NCBI RefSeq assembly: GCF_000971975.1
Contig: NZ_LAQO01000033.1
Span: forward strand, 1 to 64,000
Length of the DNA stretch: 64,000 bases
Reading direction: 5' to 3'
DNA from: Paenibacillus algorifonticola
Lineage (GTDB): Bacteria; Bacillota; Bacilli; Paenibacillales; Paenibacillaceae
Each line of letters starts with the position of its first letter. The first letter of the stretch is position 1. Under the pieces are notes generated by a model that made no database searches, was not told the DNA's origin, and saw nothing but the letters and a program-made list of their open reading frames with translations. The position numbers and the translations under genes were made by a program. Shown piece after piece: positions 34,499 to 43,210 of this stretch.

Positions 34499-37400
34499 TT
34501 ATACCCGACTGATTAGGAACTCAAAAGCCAGCTCCTGATCCGCTTGGATCAAATATTCATCATGGACAGGCGCGCCCCAGCTGTCGTCTCCGCCGACACC
34601 CATTTGTCTGCCTGCTACCGTTACGACCGTATAATGAACGTTTGGAAGCTCATGGTGATGCTGCGCACTCTCCAGCTCAAATGCGGTATAAGGCGCAATA
34701 TTGCATTCCACAGGCTGAGTCGCTGGTGCCGAAATGCGAATGCCTCGTCCGAGATCATTCGTAATGCTTACGCGGCGGACGCCCGTACGATTGCCCGACT
34801 CTTGCGGGACAACATAACCGGATACATTATCTGCGGCAACGTTTTGGAATTCGCCAAGGCGCGCCCCGAATGCACGGTCAATGTAGTTTTCGTCCGGACC
34901 CATCGCATACCAGTCCAGCTTATGATAATCCGCAGGCACCTTGAACGAAAGAGCGAAAATCGGCAGCTTCGGCAAATTCGCCGCTCCCTCATAACGCGAT
35001 TTCACTTGCACGCTTCCGTCACCCAGCACCGTATAGGCCACTGTCACCAATACATCGGCGCTAATGCTAAGACGATATTGGAACGTCACCGTTGCTGTTC
35101 CCGCCTCTTCTGTCAAAACAACGCTAATGCATTTGCGTGTCAAGCTGGCAGCAAACCACATGCCGGAATCAAAACCAAGCGAAAATCCTTTGTCATTATC
35201 CGTCGTTGCCCGCCAGAACAGCGGAGCCGGAGGCAGTGCAATCATCTCTTTGCCCGCATAGTTGACCGAGGTCAGCGTGCCTGCCTGCTTGGAGAACATG
35301 ATGCTGAAATCGCGGCCATGCACACCGATGTTGACATCGCCTTCTACGACGCGCAGTTCTCCTGCTGGAAGGATCGCAGCTTCCTTTTGCTCCACTAAAA
35401 ATAAAAATTGTCCGAACGACAGCTCATGTCCTGCATCCGCCCAAAGCGTGCTTTCCTTCAGCTGCAAGGACGCGTGGATAACATACTCACCCGCTTGCTC
35501 TACCGCCGGAAGCGCAACTGGAATGTAGGCTTCGCTTTGTGCAGCTACGTTAACTTCGCTTACGCTGCGGAAAATTTCCGCGCCTTCCAGATGCAGCTTA
35601 ATGACCAGCTCATAAGCAGCTGTTCCTTCAAATAGATTTTCATTGACGATTTTCACGCCTTCGCGGTCAGGAAGCAGCTTGATGTTCTGGTAGAGGAACT
35701 TCACTTCCTGCATTTTCGGTGATACTTTCCGATCGGCATAGACGATACCGTTCGTACAGAAATTATAATCGGTTGCACGGTCGTCGAAGTCGCCGCCATA
35801 CGCGAGGAACTCTTTGCCGAAGCGGTCTTTTTTCACAATGACCTGATCGATGTAATCCCAAATAAAGCCGCCTTGGTACAACGCATATTTTTGCTCAAGC
35901 TCTGTATATTTGTGCATGCCGCCAACCGAGTTGCCCATTGCATGCATGTATTCGCAGCTGATGTAAGGCTTTTGTGGATTATCGTTCAAATAAAGCTCGA
36001 TATCTGCTGGCTTCGCATACATGCGGCTCTCCATGTCGCTCGTGGCGTCATAGTCGCGATTATGGAATACACCTTCATAATGAACGAGGCGGCTAGGGTC
36101 AGCGCTGCGGAAATAGTTCGAAACGTTCAGCAGCACCTCGCCTGCGTAAGCTTCATTGCCGACCGACCAGATTAAAATGGATGGGTGGTTTTTGTCACGC
36201 TCGACCATAGAAATCGCCCGATCCATCACGATATCCTGCCATTCTGGCTTATTCGCAGGAACGTTCCACGATGGCTCAACAGCACCCATTTTTTGCCATG
36301 AGCCATGCGTTTCCAAATTCATTTCGTCAATGACATACAGTCCATACACGTCACACAGCTCATACCATAACGATTGGTTCGGGTAATGGGAGGTGCGAAC
36401 AGCATTTAGATTGTTTTGCTTCATCGTCTTAATATCCCACAGCATATCGCCTGCCGTAATCGCCCGTCCTCTGCGGGGATTAAATTCGTGGCGGTTAACG
36501 CCTTTGAAAACAATCCGTTTGCCGTTGATATGCATCACTTTATCGATCATCTCGAATTTGCGGAAGCCTACGCGCTGCGGAACTACTTCAAGGAGTTCGC
36601 CTGCAGCATTATAAACTTCTACGTACAGTTTATATAAATATGGATTTTCCGCATTCCACAGCGACACCGCTCCTGCATCAAGCGAAGCCGTCCATGCCGC
36701 AGCTTCAGTTGCCTTTGCAGCTCCAACCGCTACCTTATGTCCATCTGCATCCTTCAGTACAAGCTTCATGCTTGCGCCTTCAACCGCACCGCTCAGCTTC
36801 AAATCTACCAGCAGCTTGCCTTGCTCATAAGCCGCATCAAGCTCCGTTTTTACAAACAGGTCACGAACATGGATCGCTGGAACGGTATACAAATAGACGT
36901 CGCGGAAAATACCGGAAAACCGCCAAAAATCCTGATCCTCGAGCCAGCTTCCCGTGCTGCGCTGATAAACTTCAACTGCGAGCCTGTTGTCTCCCTCCTG
37001 CAAATATGGAGTCAAATCAAATTCGGCCGGTGTAAAGCTGTCCTCGCTGTAGCCAACGAATTGTCCATTCAGCCATACATAGAAGGCCGATTCTACGCCT
37101 TGAAAAGATATATATACCGGCTTGCCCAGCATGTTCTGCGGCACGGAAAAATGCTTTACATAGCTTCCAACGGGATTATCATTTTCTGAAATTGCCGGCG
37201 GACGCAGCTCATGATGTCCATCCCATGGATACATCGTATTTACATATTGCGGCTTGCCGAAGCCTTGAAGCTGAATATGGCCTGGCACCTCGATCGCTTC
37301 CCAGCTGTCGCTATTAAAATTTTGCTCGTAAAAAGAAGCCGGACGATCAGCAGGTCTCACAGCATAGTTGAACTTCCAGCTGCCATTCAGGCTGTGGCGC

Positions 37401-37534
37401 AGACGCATGCTGCCATCTGCCTCCGCCTCTGCTGCGGTTTCATAATAACGGTGATCGGAATGGGCAGGCAGGCGGTTAACAGCAAATACACTTACATCAG
37501 TTAGCCAGTCGAGGCTCGGTTTTGCAGTAGTCAT
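34499..37534 (-). CDS. lacZ: GH2 beta-galactosidase, LacZ type
   Basis: The 1011-residue enzyme has the LacZ layout: jelly-roll domain, Ig-like domains, TIM barrel and C-terminal small-chain domain. The acid/base Glu is in WSVGNEAYAG (near 459) and the nucleophile Glu in CEYMHAMGNS (near 526). The length equals that of classic LacZ. There is no signal peptide, so it acts in the cytoplasm on imported beta-galactosides. The ATG at 37534 has GGAGGA ten bases upstream; the longer frame start lacks one. It is the last gene of the importer operon. Confidence 0.95.
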   Translation of the reverse strand: MTTAKPSLDWLTDVSVFAVNRLPAHSDHRYYETAAEAEADGSMRLRHSLNGSWKFNYAVRPADRPASFYEQNFNSDSWEAIEVPGHIQLQGFGKPQYVNTMYPWDGHHELRPPAISENDNPVGSYVKHFSVPQNMLGKPVYISFQGVESAFYVWLNGQFVGYSEDSFTPAEFDLTPYLQEGDNRLAVEVYQRSTGSWLEDQDFWRFSGIFRDVYLYTVPAIHVRDLFVKTELDAAYEQGKLLVDLKLSGAVEGASMKLVLKDADGHKVAVGAAKATEAAAWTASLDAGAVSLWNAENPYLYKLYVEVYNAAGELLEVVPQRVGFRKFEMIDKVMHINGKRIVFKGVNRHEFNPRRGRAITAGDMLWDIKTMKQNNLNAVRTSHYPNQSLWYELCDVYGLYVIDEMNLETHGSWQKMGAVEPSWNVPANKPEWQDIVMDRAISMVERDKNHPSILIWSVGNEAYAGEVLLNVSNYFRSADPSRLVHYEGVFHNRDYDATSDMESRMYAKPADIELYLNDNPQKPYISCEYMHAMGNSVGGMHKYTELEQKYALYQGGFIWDYIDQVIVKKDRFGKEFLAYGGDFDDRATDYNFCTNGIVYADRKVSPKMQEVKFLYQNIKLLPDREGVKIVNENLFEGTAAYELVIKLHLEGAEIFRSVSEVNVAAQSEAYIPVALPAVEQAGEYVIHASLQLKESTLWADAGHELSFGQFLFLVEQKEAAILPAGELRVVEGDVNIGVHGRDFSIMFSKQAGTLTSVNYAGKEMIALPPAPLFWRATTDNDKGFSLGFDSGMWFAASLTRKCISVVLTEEAGTATVTFQYRLSISADVLVTVAYTVLGDGSVQVKSRYEGAANLPKLPIFALSFKVPADYHKLDWYAMGPDENYIDRAFGARLGEFQNVAADNVSGYVVPQESGNRTGVRRVSITNDLGRGIRISAPATQPVECNIAPYTAFELESAQHHHELPNVHYTVVTVAGRQMGVGGDDSWGAPVHDEYLIQADQELAFEFLISRV

Positions 37535-37568
37535 AAAATAATTCCTCCATAACGTAGATGATAAGTCA

Positions 37569-37597
37569 GGCGGCTGCATGCTCGGCATGCAGCCGCC
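37569..37597 (-). other. Perfect hairpin between importer genes and lacZ
   Basis: GGCGGCTGCATGC-tcg-GCATGCAGCCGCC: 13 paired bases and a 3-base loop, placed 21 bp after the permease stop and 34 bp before the lacZ start. No T-run follows, so it more likely stabilises or separates transcripts than ends them. Confidence 0.75.
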
Positions 37598-37618
37598 TAT
37601 CCCTTGCTTTTAAGTTAA

Positions 37619-38443
37619 TTATTTGACCGAACCGGTCATACCCGCTACAAAATGTCTTTGCATCAGGAAGAATACAAGCGCTGTCGGAATCGTTGAAATA
37701 ACGATTGCCATCATGATCATGCCGTAATCCGGCGTGTAGCTGGAGCCCAGATTGGAGATCAGCATTGGAATGGTACGCTTGTCTGGCGATTGCAGCACGA
37801 TAAGCGGCCACAAGTAGTTGTTCCAGCTCGACATGAACGTAATAATTCCCGCTGCCGCATACGTCGTTTTCATCGTCGGCACATAAATGCGGAAGAACAG
37901 GGCCAGCTCGTTCAAGCCATCAATACGGCCTGCTTCAAGCAGCTCTTTCGGAAACATTTTAGTGTTTTGACGGAAAAAGAAGATGAGAAACGCTGTCGTC
38001 ATCGTCGGCAGCACTACGCCCGAAAGGGTATCAAGCCCTAGAAACGGGACGCTGCTCGAAATTCCCGCGAACATTTGATAGAGCGGAACCATAATCGCCG
38101 CGAACGGAATCATCATCGACAGCAGCAAAATTGTGAAGACGATGTCCTTCGCCTTGCTTTTGTAAATTTCAAAGCCGTACCCTGCAAGCGAAGCAATCAG
38201 CATCGCCAGCAGCGTCGTCGAAATGGAGATTTTAGCCGAGTTCATGAGCGCCGGCACAATGTCGACCGAGCTGAACAAGTTATTAATATTTTCAATAAGC
38301 TTGCTGCCTGGAAGCAGTCTGCCCTGCGTTACATCTGAGGAGCTGTTCGTCGCGCTGACGATCATCCACAGAAACGGGAAAATGGAAATGAACGCTGCAA
38401 CGCTGAGAAAAATATAAACCGATACCCGTTTTAGCTTATCCAT
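37619..38443 (-). CDS. Sugar ABC transporter permease, MalG type
   Basis: 274 residues with six hydrophobic segments and the permease EAA loop (LLEAGRIDGLNELALFFRIYVP). MalG-type features are the start VSVYIFLSVAAFISIFPFLWM and the C-terminal FVAGMTGSVK. The ATG at 38443 overlaps the end of the upstream permease by eight bases, with AGGTGAT as ribosome site. It forms the membrane channel with the MalF-type partner. No ATPase gene is in the operon, so a shared MsmX-type ATPase is likely (inference). Confidence 0.93.
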   Translation of the reverse strand: MDKLKRVSVYIFLSVAAFISIFPFLWMIVSATNSSSDVTQGRLLPGSKLIENINNLFSSVDIVPALMNSAKISISTTLLAMLIASLAGYGFEIYKSKAKDIVFTILLLSMMIPFAAIMVPLYQMFAGISSSVPFLGLDTLSGVVLPTMTTAFLIFFFRQNTKMFPKELLEAGRIDGLNELALFFRIYVPTMKTTYAAAGIITFMSSWNNYLWPLIVLQSPDKRTIPMLISNLGSSYTPDYGMIMMAIVISTIPTALVFFLMQRHFVAGMTGSVK

Positions 38444-39332
38444 TTTTATCACCTGCCGCTTTAAACTGAACAAATGCCAAAATAATAATCATAATTACGA
38501 TAGAATAAGACACCGTTGCTGCATATCCGAAATCTGCGGAATATTTGAAGGACAGATTGTAAATGTACTGGGAGATGGACATAGACGCGTTACCCGGTCC
38601 GCCCTTCGTAATGTTCACAACCTCGTCGAACAGCTGCAGTGTACCGATAGTCGATGTAATGGATGTAAATAAAATAATAGGTTTAAGCAATGGCATTGTA
38701 ATACCGAAAAACTGTCTCGTCGAGGAAGCTCCGTCGATTTTGGCAGCCTCATAAATCGAATGGTCAATATTTTGCAGAGCTGATAGATAGAAAATCATGT
38801 TGTAGCCCGTCCAGCGCCATGTAATGGCAATAATAACCGTAATTTTAGCCCAAAATGGATCTGTTATCCATTGAATAGGCGTGCCAATCAGATGCAGCTT
38901 GAGCAGCAATTGGTTCACAAGGCCGTCGCCTGCGAATAAGTATTTGAATATAACCGAGTAGGCAACAAGTGAAGTAACCGCCGGCAGGAATATCGCTGTG
39001 CGGAAAAAGCCCTTCAGCTTCAGCTTGCTGTCATTGAGCAGCACGGAAATAAACATGGCCAGCACAATCATAACCGGTACTTGAATGATCAGATAAATAA
39101 ATGTATTCTTTAACGCCACACGGAACGTCTGATCACTGAATAGACGAATGTAGTTGTCAAAACCAACGTAGTGGAGGTTCATCCCTTTGCCTGATTTGAA
39201 CGAGAGAAGAAGCGCTTGAATCATTGGGTAAAAATAAAAGGATGCGATTAGCACGACGGCAACGATGACGAACAGCCATCCCGTCAAGTTAGCTCGATTA
39301 CGAATTTTTATGCCAGGCTGCGCTGATTTCAC
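38436..39332 (-). CDS. Sugar ABC transporter permease, MalF type
   Basis: 298 residues, six TM segments, with the EAA loop EAAKIDGASSTRQFFGITMP. The N-terminal LTGWLFVIVAVVLIASFYFYP and GGPGNASMSISQYIYN are typical of the MalF/UgpA branch. It starts with GTG at 39332 behind GAAAGGGG. It works with the MalG-type partner directly downstream and the binding protein upstream. Confidence 0.93.
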   Translation of the reverse strand: MKSAQPGIKIRNRANLTGWLFVIVAVVLIASFYFYPMIQALLLSFKSGKGMNLHYVGFDNYIRLFSDQTFRVALKNTFIYLIIQVPVMIVLAMFISVLLNDSKLKLKGFFRTAIFLPAVTSLVAYSVIFKYLFAGDGLVNQLLLKLHLIGTPIQWITDPFWAKITVIIAITWRWTGYNMIFYLSALQNIDHSIYEAAKIDGASSTRQFFGITMPLLKPIILFTSITSTIGTLQLFDEVVNITKGGPGNASMSISQYIYNLSFKYSADFGYAATVSYSIVIMIIILAFVQFKAAGDKNG

Positions 39333-39361
39333 GAAAGCCTAACCCCTTTCTTCACGGAAAT

Positions 39362-39445
39362 AAAATCTCGGGGCAATCGCCGCCCCCGCCCATCCAAGCA
39401 CGAGCTTTTCTGGCGAGGGCTTGTGATCACCCAAGATTTTATTCA
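39362..39445 (-). other. Large stem-loop between binding-protein and permease genes
   Basis: AAAATCT-c-GGG (from 39362) pairs with CCC-a-AGATTTT (to 39445), enclosing a GC-rich inner fold. Such hairpins after the binding-protein gene often protect its mRNA so that it is made in excess; that role is inferred. Confidence 0.55.
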
Positions 39446-39463
39446 TCTGCCGTATGGTCGAAT

Positions 39464-40759
39464 TTATTTAACTTGTGTTTCTGCTTGAGCTTGAGCATCA
39501 GCCAATACTTGATCGATTGCTTTGCCGCCCATGAAGTTTTGCATTTCTACAACAAGAATGTCCTCGATTGCATACGTATGCATACCGTAGTTAACTCTTG
39601 GAATTTCAGCTGTCCATTTTGCAAAATCAGCTACAACTTTTTGTCCGCCGAAGAAATCGTCAGCTGCTTTGTAAGCTTCGCCGTCAGCTGCTGCTTTCAG
39701 TGTGCCGATTGCGCCGATATCTGTAGCAAGCTTCTGGTACAGATCCACATCGGAACCGAATGTTTCTTTCAAAAATTCAGCTGCCGCTTCCTTGCCATCA
39801 ACGTTCATTACATACCACGAGCTGCCGCCAAGGTTCGAAGCGCGAACGGAATCAGCGTTGTTCGCCAGTTTAGGGAACGGTACAACCGCCCATTTGCCGG
39901 ACTGCGATGCTTCTGCTTTAACCGAAGCGGTAATCCAGTTGCCCGTTGGAACGCTTGCTACTTCGCCGCTGTTAAACGCACCTACAAACTGGCTCCAGTC
40001 GGAAGTCACTTTTACAATGTCCGCTTCCATCAGTTTCTTGTACGTTTCAAACGCTTCTTTCAAAGCCGGGTTGCCTGCCAGATCCGGCGTTACGCCGTCA
40101 TCTTTCAAATACCACGAGCCAGCGGATTGAATCATCATACGAATCAGGCCAAGATCGTTAGGATCTTGTGTCAGCAGTTGTTTGCCTGTTTTAGCTTTTA
40201 CTGCTTTGCCGATTTCGATCAATTGGTTCCAGTCCAGCTCTTGCAGATCAGCTACTTTGTAGCCAGCTTGCTCCAAGTAGTCTGTTCTTACATAAAGACC
40301 AGTTACACCGGAGTCGAATGGTACGCCGTATTGTTTGCCGTCAAGGCTTGTCGGTCCGATTTTGTAATCGGCAAAGTCTGCCGGTTTGATGTAATCCGTT
40401 AGGTCAAAGAAAGCATCCGGGTAAGCTTGCAAGAAGCTTTGCGCACGGTAATCTTCAATCAAAATAATGGTTGGAAGGCCTTTCGTTGTACCCGAGTTTA
40501 GACCTGCATTCAGCTTTTGAATAATGTCAGCTTGTGCATTTTCAACAATGTTAAGTTTTACGCCGGAATCAGGGTGCTTAGCGGCATAAGCCTCACCCGC
40601 ACGCTCCATAGCGCCGATGTTAAACGTTTTGTCCCAAGCCCAAACGGTAAGTTCTTTTGTAGCGTCTCCGCTGCCTGTGTTTGTAGCATCGTTTGTTTTA
40701 GCTGAACATGCTGTGAGCAGCACGAAGCTGGCCAATAGGATGGCAAGCATTTTTTTCAC
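39464..40759 (-). CDS. Sugar ABC transporter binding lipoprotein
   Basis: 431 residues. The short signal peptide MKKMLAILLASFVLLTAC (initiator GTG) ends in a lipobox (LTAC, Cys near 18), so it is anchored outside the membrane. The mature part is a family-1 extracellular solute-binding protein (AWDKTFNIGAMERAGEAYAA, YGVPFDSGVTGLYVRTDYLE, NLGGSSWYVM). It starts with GTG at 40759 with AAGGGG ten bases upstream; an ATG three codons later is too far from that site. It is the first gene of the importer-lacZ operon. The ligand is probably a beta-galactoside or galacto-oligosaccharide, judged from lacZ. Confidence 0.92.
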   Translation of the reverse strand: MKKMLAILLASFVLLTACSAKTNDATNTGSGDATKELTVWAWDKTFNIGAMERAGEAYAAKHPDSGVKLNIVENAQADIIQKLNAGLNSGTTKGLPTIILIEDYRAQSFLQAYPDAFFDLTDYIKPADFADYKIGPTSLDGKQYGVPFDSGVTGLYVRTDYLEQAGYKVADLQELDWNQLIEIGKAVKAKTGKQLLTQDPNDLGLIRMMIQSAGSWYLKDDGVTPDLAGNPALKEAFETYKKLMEADIVKVTSDWSQFVGAFNSGEVASVPTGNWITASVKAEASQSGKWAVVPFPKLANNADSVRASNLGGSSWYVMNVDGKEAAAEFLKETFGSDVDLYQKLATDIGAIGTLKAAADGEAYKAADDFFGGQKVVADFAKWTAEIPRVNYGMHTYAIEDILVVEMQNFMGGKAIDQVLADAQAQAETQVK

Positions 40760-40792
40760 GAAACCCAACCCCTTTATTATTGTCTGCGTAAC

Positions 40793-40806
40793 TGAAAGCG
40801 TTTGCC
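40793..40806. promoter_or_regulatory. cre-like site in the 5' region of the importer operon
   Basis: TGAAAGCGTTTGCC matches the cre core (TG-N-AA-N-CG) but deviates at two end positions. It lies just downstream of a TATAAT-like -10 (minus strand, 40821-40826), a position suited to CcpA repression. Confidence 0.4.
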
Positions 40807-40974
40807 GGCTAACGTTATTCATTATAACAATCTGTTTATTGCATTCGATAGCAATATCTTTATAGGGATTTGTTATTCTTTTATTTGATATACAACAGTG
40901 ATTTTTTACCAATAGTAATTAATTTGCTTATTGGTAATATATTTAGACACTTGATGGGAAGGAATAGATACTTC

Positions 40975-41094
40975 TGGTAAAGATTGGCTGCGCTGCGTGA
41001 AAACATTTAAAGGTGGGGATCCAATAACCAAGACGTGCGCGCAAGCGTTTTCTCCTACCAAATCCTTTTCACTCCGCTCCGCCTCCCCCATCCG
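40975..41094 (+). repeat. Inverted-repeat element, degenerate copy (same family as 47844 and 60517)
   Basis: Shares GCGCTGCGTGAAAA near its left end, CAAGCGTTTTCTC in the interior and CCAAATCCTTTTCACTCCGC near its right end with the two other copies. The central part is shorter and the outer TIRs are worn. It lies upstream of the importer-lacZ operon, and the rest of 40827-41206 holds no credible gene. Confidence 0.6.
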
Positions 41095-41206
41095 GCTTCT
41101 CTTCACTCTACATCGTTCTTTTTCTTGGACAATCATGCCTTGTATATGAATTTTGCTCCATCGACAGTCTGATTATACACCCAGCAAGCATTCACAAGCG
41201 CTATCC

Positions 41207-41254
41207 AAAAAAAACAGTGGCTGATGCAGGTTTAACCTGACAGCCACTGTTTTT
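41207..41254 (-). terminator. Terminator of the TetR gene
   Basis: AACAGTGGCTG and CAGCCACTGTT form an 11-base stem; the minus strand continues with eight T. It lies 50 bp after the stop codon. Confidence 0.85.
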
Positions 41255-41304
41255 CAATAATGAGCAAGCTCATTTTTCGTCTTTTGCAGAACGAAATCGG
41301 CATT

Positions 41305-41976
41305 TTAATATAAACTTTTGTTAATTTTCTGAACCAAATAGTCAAACCTTGGTGACATCAGCTCATCATCTACAACCTCCAGCTTTTCAGGCTTGAACAA
41401 TTGGAGTTTTTTTAAGATGTAGTAATCAGAGAGTACCTGATGCACCGACAGCTGATTCTCCACTAAATATTTAACATCAATCATGCTCTGCAATAGCTCA
41501 TCCTGCAAAATCAACAGCTTGCCGCTGATTTTATTAAATATACCTTTTTGTACCCCCTCTGCATAAAAGTCCAGCAATTGCTGCTCCCGTTTCTGCATCG
41601 CATTTTTTAGCCGATCATAACCGTTTGGATAGCTGTCCGTCAGTTCCTTTAGGAACACATCTGTGATGTTTACTGCAAGCAAGACAGACTGCTCAAAGAG
41701 TCGTTGGAAGCGGATCCCATAGCTTCGTTCACTTTCCATCTCATCCCCAACGAGCTCATTAATATAGGTTACAAAACCCTCTACAAGTCCCCCAATAATC
41801 TCTTCTTTCGCGGAAAAATATTTATAAAGAGTGGCTCGGCTCACATCCATAATTTTCGCAATATCATCCATCCGTAAAGCTTGAAAGCCGTTTTTAAGAA
41901 CATACGGCATCAATTTTACGATTAGTCTCAATCTGGTCTCGTTTAGTTTATCATTGACTTTATTCTCATCGTGCAT
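41305..41976 (-). CDS. TetR-family regulator
   Basis: 223 residues from the ATG at 41976 (MHDENKVNDKLNETRLRLIV), preceded by GAGGGGGC. The N-terminal TetR DNA-binding domain is clear (FQALRMDDIAKIMDVSRATLYKYFSAKEEIIGG split over about 30-65); the ligand-binding helical part is not recognisable. It is transcribed divergently from the aldo-keto reductase and is probably its repressor. The 170-bp intergenic region holds the reductase promoter. Confidence 0.88.
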   Translation of the reverse strand: MHDENKVNDKLNETRLRLIVKLMPYVLKNGFQALRMDDIAKIMDVSRATLYKYFSAKEEIIGGLVEGFVTYINELVGDEMESERSYGIRFQRLFEQSVLLAVNITDVFLKELTDSYPNGYDRLKNAMQKREQQLLDFYAEGVQKGIFNKISGKLLILQDELLQSMIDVKYLVENQLSVHQVLSDYYILKKLQLFKPEKLEVVDDELMSPRFDYLVQKINKSLY

Positions 41977-42080
41977 TTCAAATGCCCCCTCATATCTGTT
42001 TAGTATACCTGATCCCACCTCTAGAATAAACACAGTCCACGAACGAAACATATAAAATAGACAAAAAGAATATATTTTGT

Positions 42081-42109
42081 TTGAATTGTATAAACCCTTA
42101 TGATATGAT
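42081..42109 (+). promoter_or_regulatory. Promoter of the aldo-keto reductase gene
   Basis: TTGAAT (42081-42086), 17 bases, TATGAT (42104-42109), 38 bp before the ATG. Confidence 0.6.
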
Positions 42110-42146
42110 GATTTCGAATCCGAGAAACGAAGGAGAGATACTCATA

Positions 42147-43088
42147 ATGAAAACACGTAAGCTGGGCAATAGTGACTTGGTTGTTTCTTCAATTGGTCTA
42201 GGTTTAATGGGCATGTCCCCCGGTATTTATGGAGCTACCGATGATGAACATTCCATCCGTACGATTCACCGTGCCTTGGAGCTAGGTGTTACATTATTGG
42301 ATACTGCAGATGTTTATGGCAATGGACATAATGAACAATTACTGGGACAAGCCCTCAAGGGCCGTCGTGAACAAGCTGTCGTTGCTACAAAGTTTGCTTT
42401 CGCACCCAATTTCGGCGTTATTAACGGTCATCCCGATTATGTAAAGAAATCAATAGACGAGAGCCTGCAACGTTTAGACATTGATTATATTGATCTGTAT
42501 TACCAGCACCGTGTAGATCCAAATGTCCCTATCGAGGAAACAGTAGGTGCGATGGCTGAACTGATTGCTGCCGGTAAGGTTCGTTATTTGGGCTTGTCTG
42601 AAGCAGATTCCGCTACCATTCGCCGAGCTCATGCCGTCCATCCGATCACTGCTTTGCAAACCGAATATTCGCTTTGGAGCCGAGAAGTGGAGGATGAAAT
42701 TTTACCTACCGTGAACGAGCTGGGTATTACGTTTGTAGCTTACAGTCCGCTGAGCCGAGGCTTCATTACTGGCGAATTGCAGAAGTTTGAGGATCTTGCA
42801 GCGAATGACGTTCGCAGACATTTGCCGCGATTCCAAAAGGAGAACTTCCAAAAAAATGTGGAGCTAGTAAACAAAATCAAAGAAATTTCCATTGAAAAAA
42901 ATGTCACCGCTTCGCAACTGGCACTATCATGGACCATTGCAAATGGTACACTTCCTATTCCGGGAACTAAACGCTTAAAATATATCGAGGAAAATGCAGG
43001 AGCGGTCGATATTGAACTAAGCGCCGAGGATCTGGCCCGCATTGAAGCTGCTAGTCCAAAAGATACAGTGCACGGTACACGCTACTAA
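42147..43088 (+). CDS. Aldo-keto reductase
   Basis: The 313-residue NADPH-dependent TIM-barrel reductase keeps the catalytic tetrad: Asp and Tyr in LLDTADVYGNG, Lys in VVATKFAF, His in YIDLYYQHRVDPN. The C-terminal cofactor region reads PIPGTKRLKYIEENAGA. It matches the group of bacterial AKRs that act on reactive aldehydes or xenobiotic carbonyls; the true substrate is unknown. The start at 42147 is set by GGAGAG. It faces a TetR gene and ends in its own terminator. Confidence 0.92.
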   Translation: MKTRKLGNSDLVVSSIGLGLMGMSPGIYGATDDEHSIRTIHRALELGVTLLDTADVYGNGHNEQLLGQALKGRREQAVVATKFAFAPNFGVINGHPDYVKKSIDESLQRLDIDYIDLYYQHRVDPNVPIEETVGAMAELIAAGKVRYLGLSEADSATIRRAHAVHPITALQTEYSLWSREVEDEILPTVNELGITFVAYSPLSRGFITGELQKFEDLAANDVRRHLPRFQKENFQKNVELVNKIKEISIEKNVTASQLALSWTIANGTLPIPGTKRLKYIEENAGAVDIELSAEDLARIEAASPKDTVHGTRY

Positions 43089-43122
43089 TTAAATGCAGAG
43101 CTGCACTCCGGCCTGCCTTTAG

Positions 43123-43166
43123 CAAAAAACAGCAGCTCTCCAATTAGGAGAATTGCTGTTTTTTTG
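43123..43166. terminator. Bidirectional terminator between AKR and histidine kinase genes
   Basis: AAACAGCAGctCTCC and GGAGaatTGCTGTTT form the stem; T7 follows on the plus strand and T6 on the minus strand, serving both convergent genes. Confidence 0.85.
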
Positions 43167-43210
43167 ATAATGCTCATACTTCCGATTTCATACTTCTTAA
43201 GTCGTGTCCA

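Noticed and set aside
39473..40402. 309-codon plus-strand ORF over the binding-protein gene
   Set aside because: Cys/Phe-rich antisense shadow without a start signal.
40906..41136. 76-codon minus-strand ORF upstream of the importer operon
   Set aside because: It runs through the degenerate repeat element and has no ribosome site.
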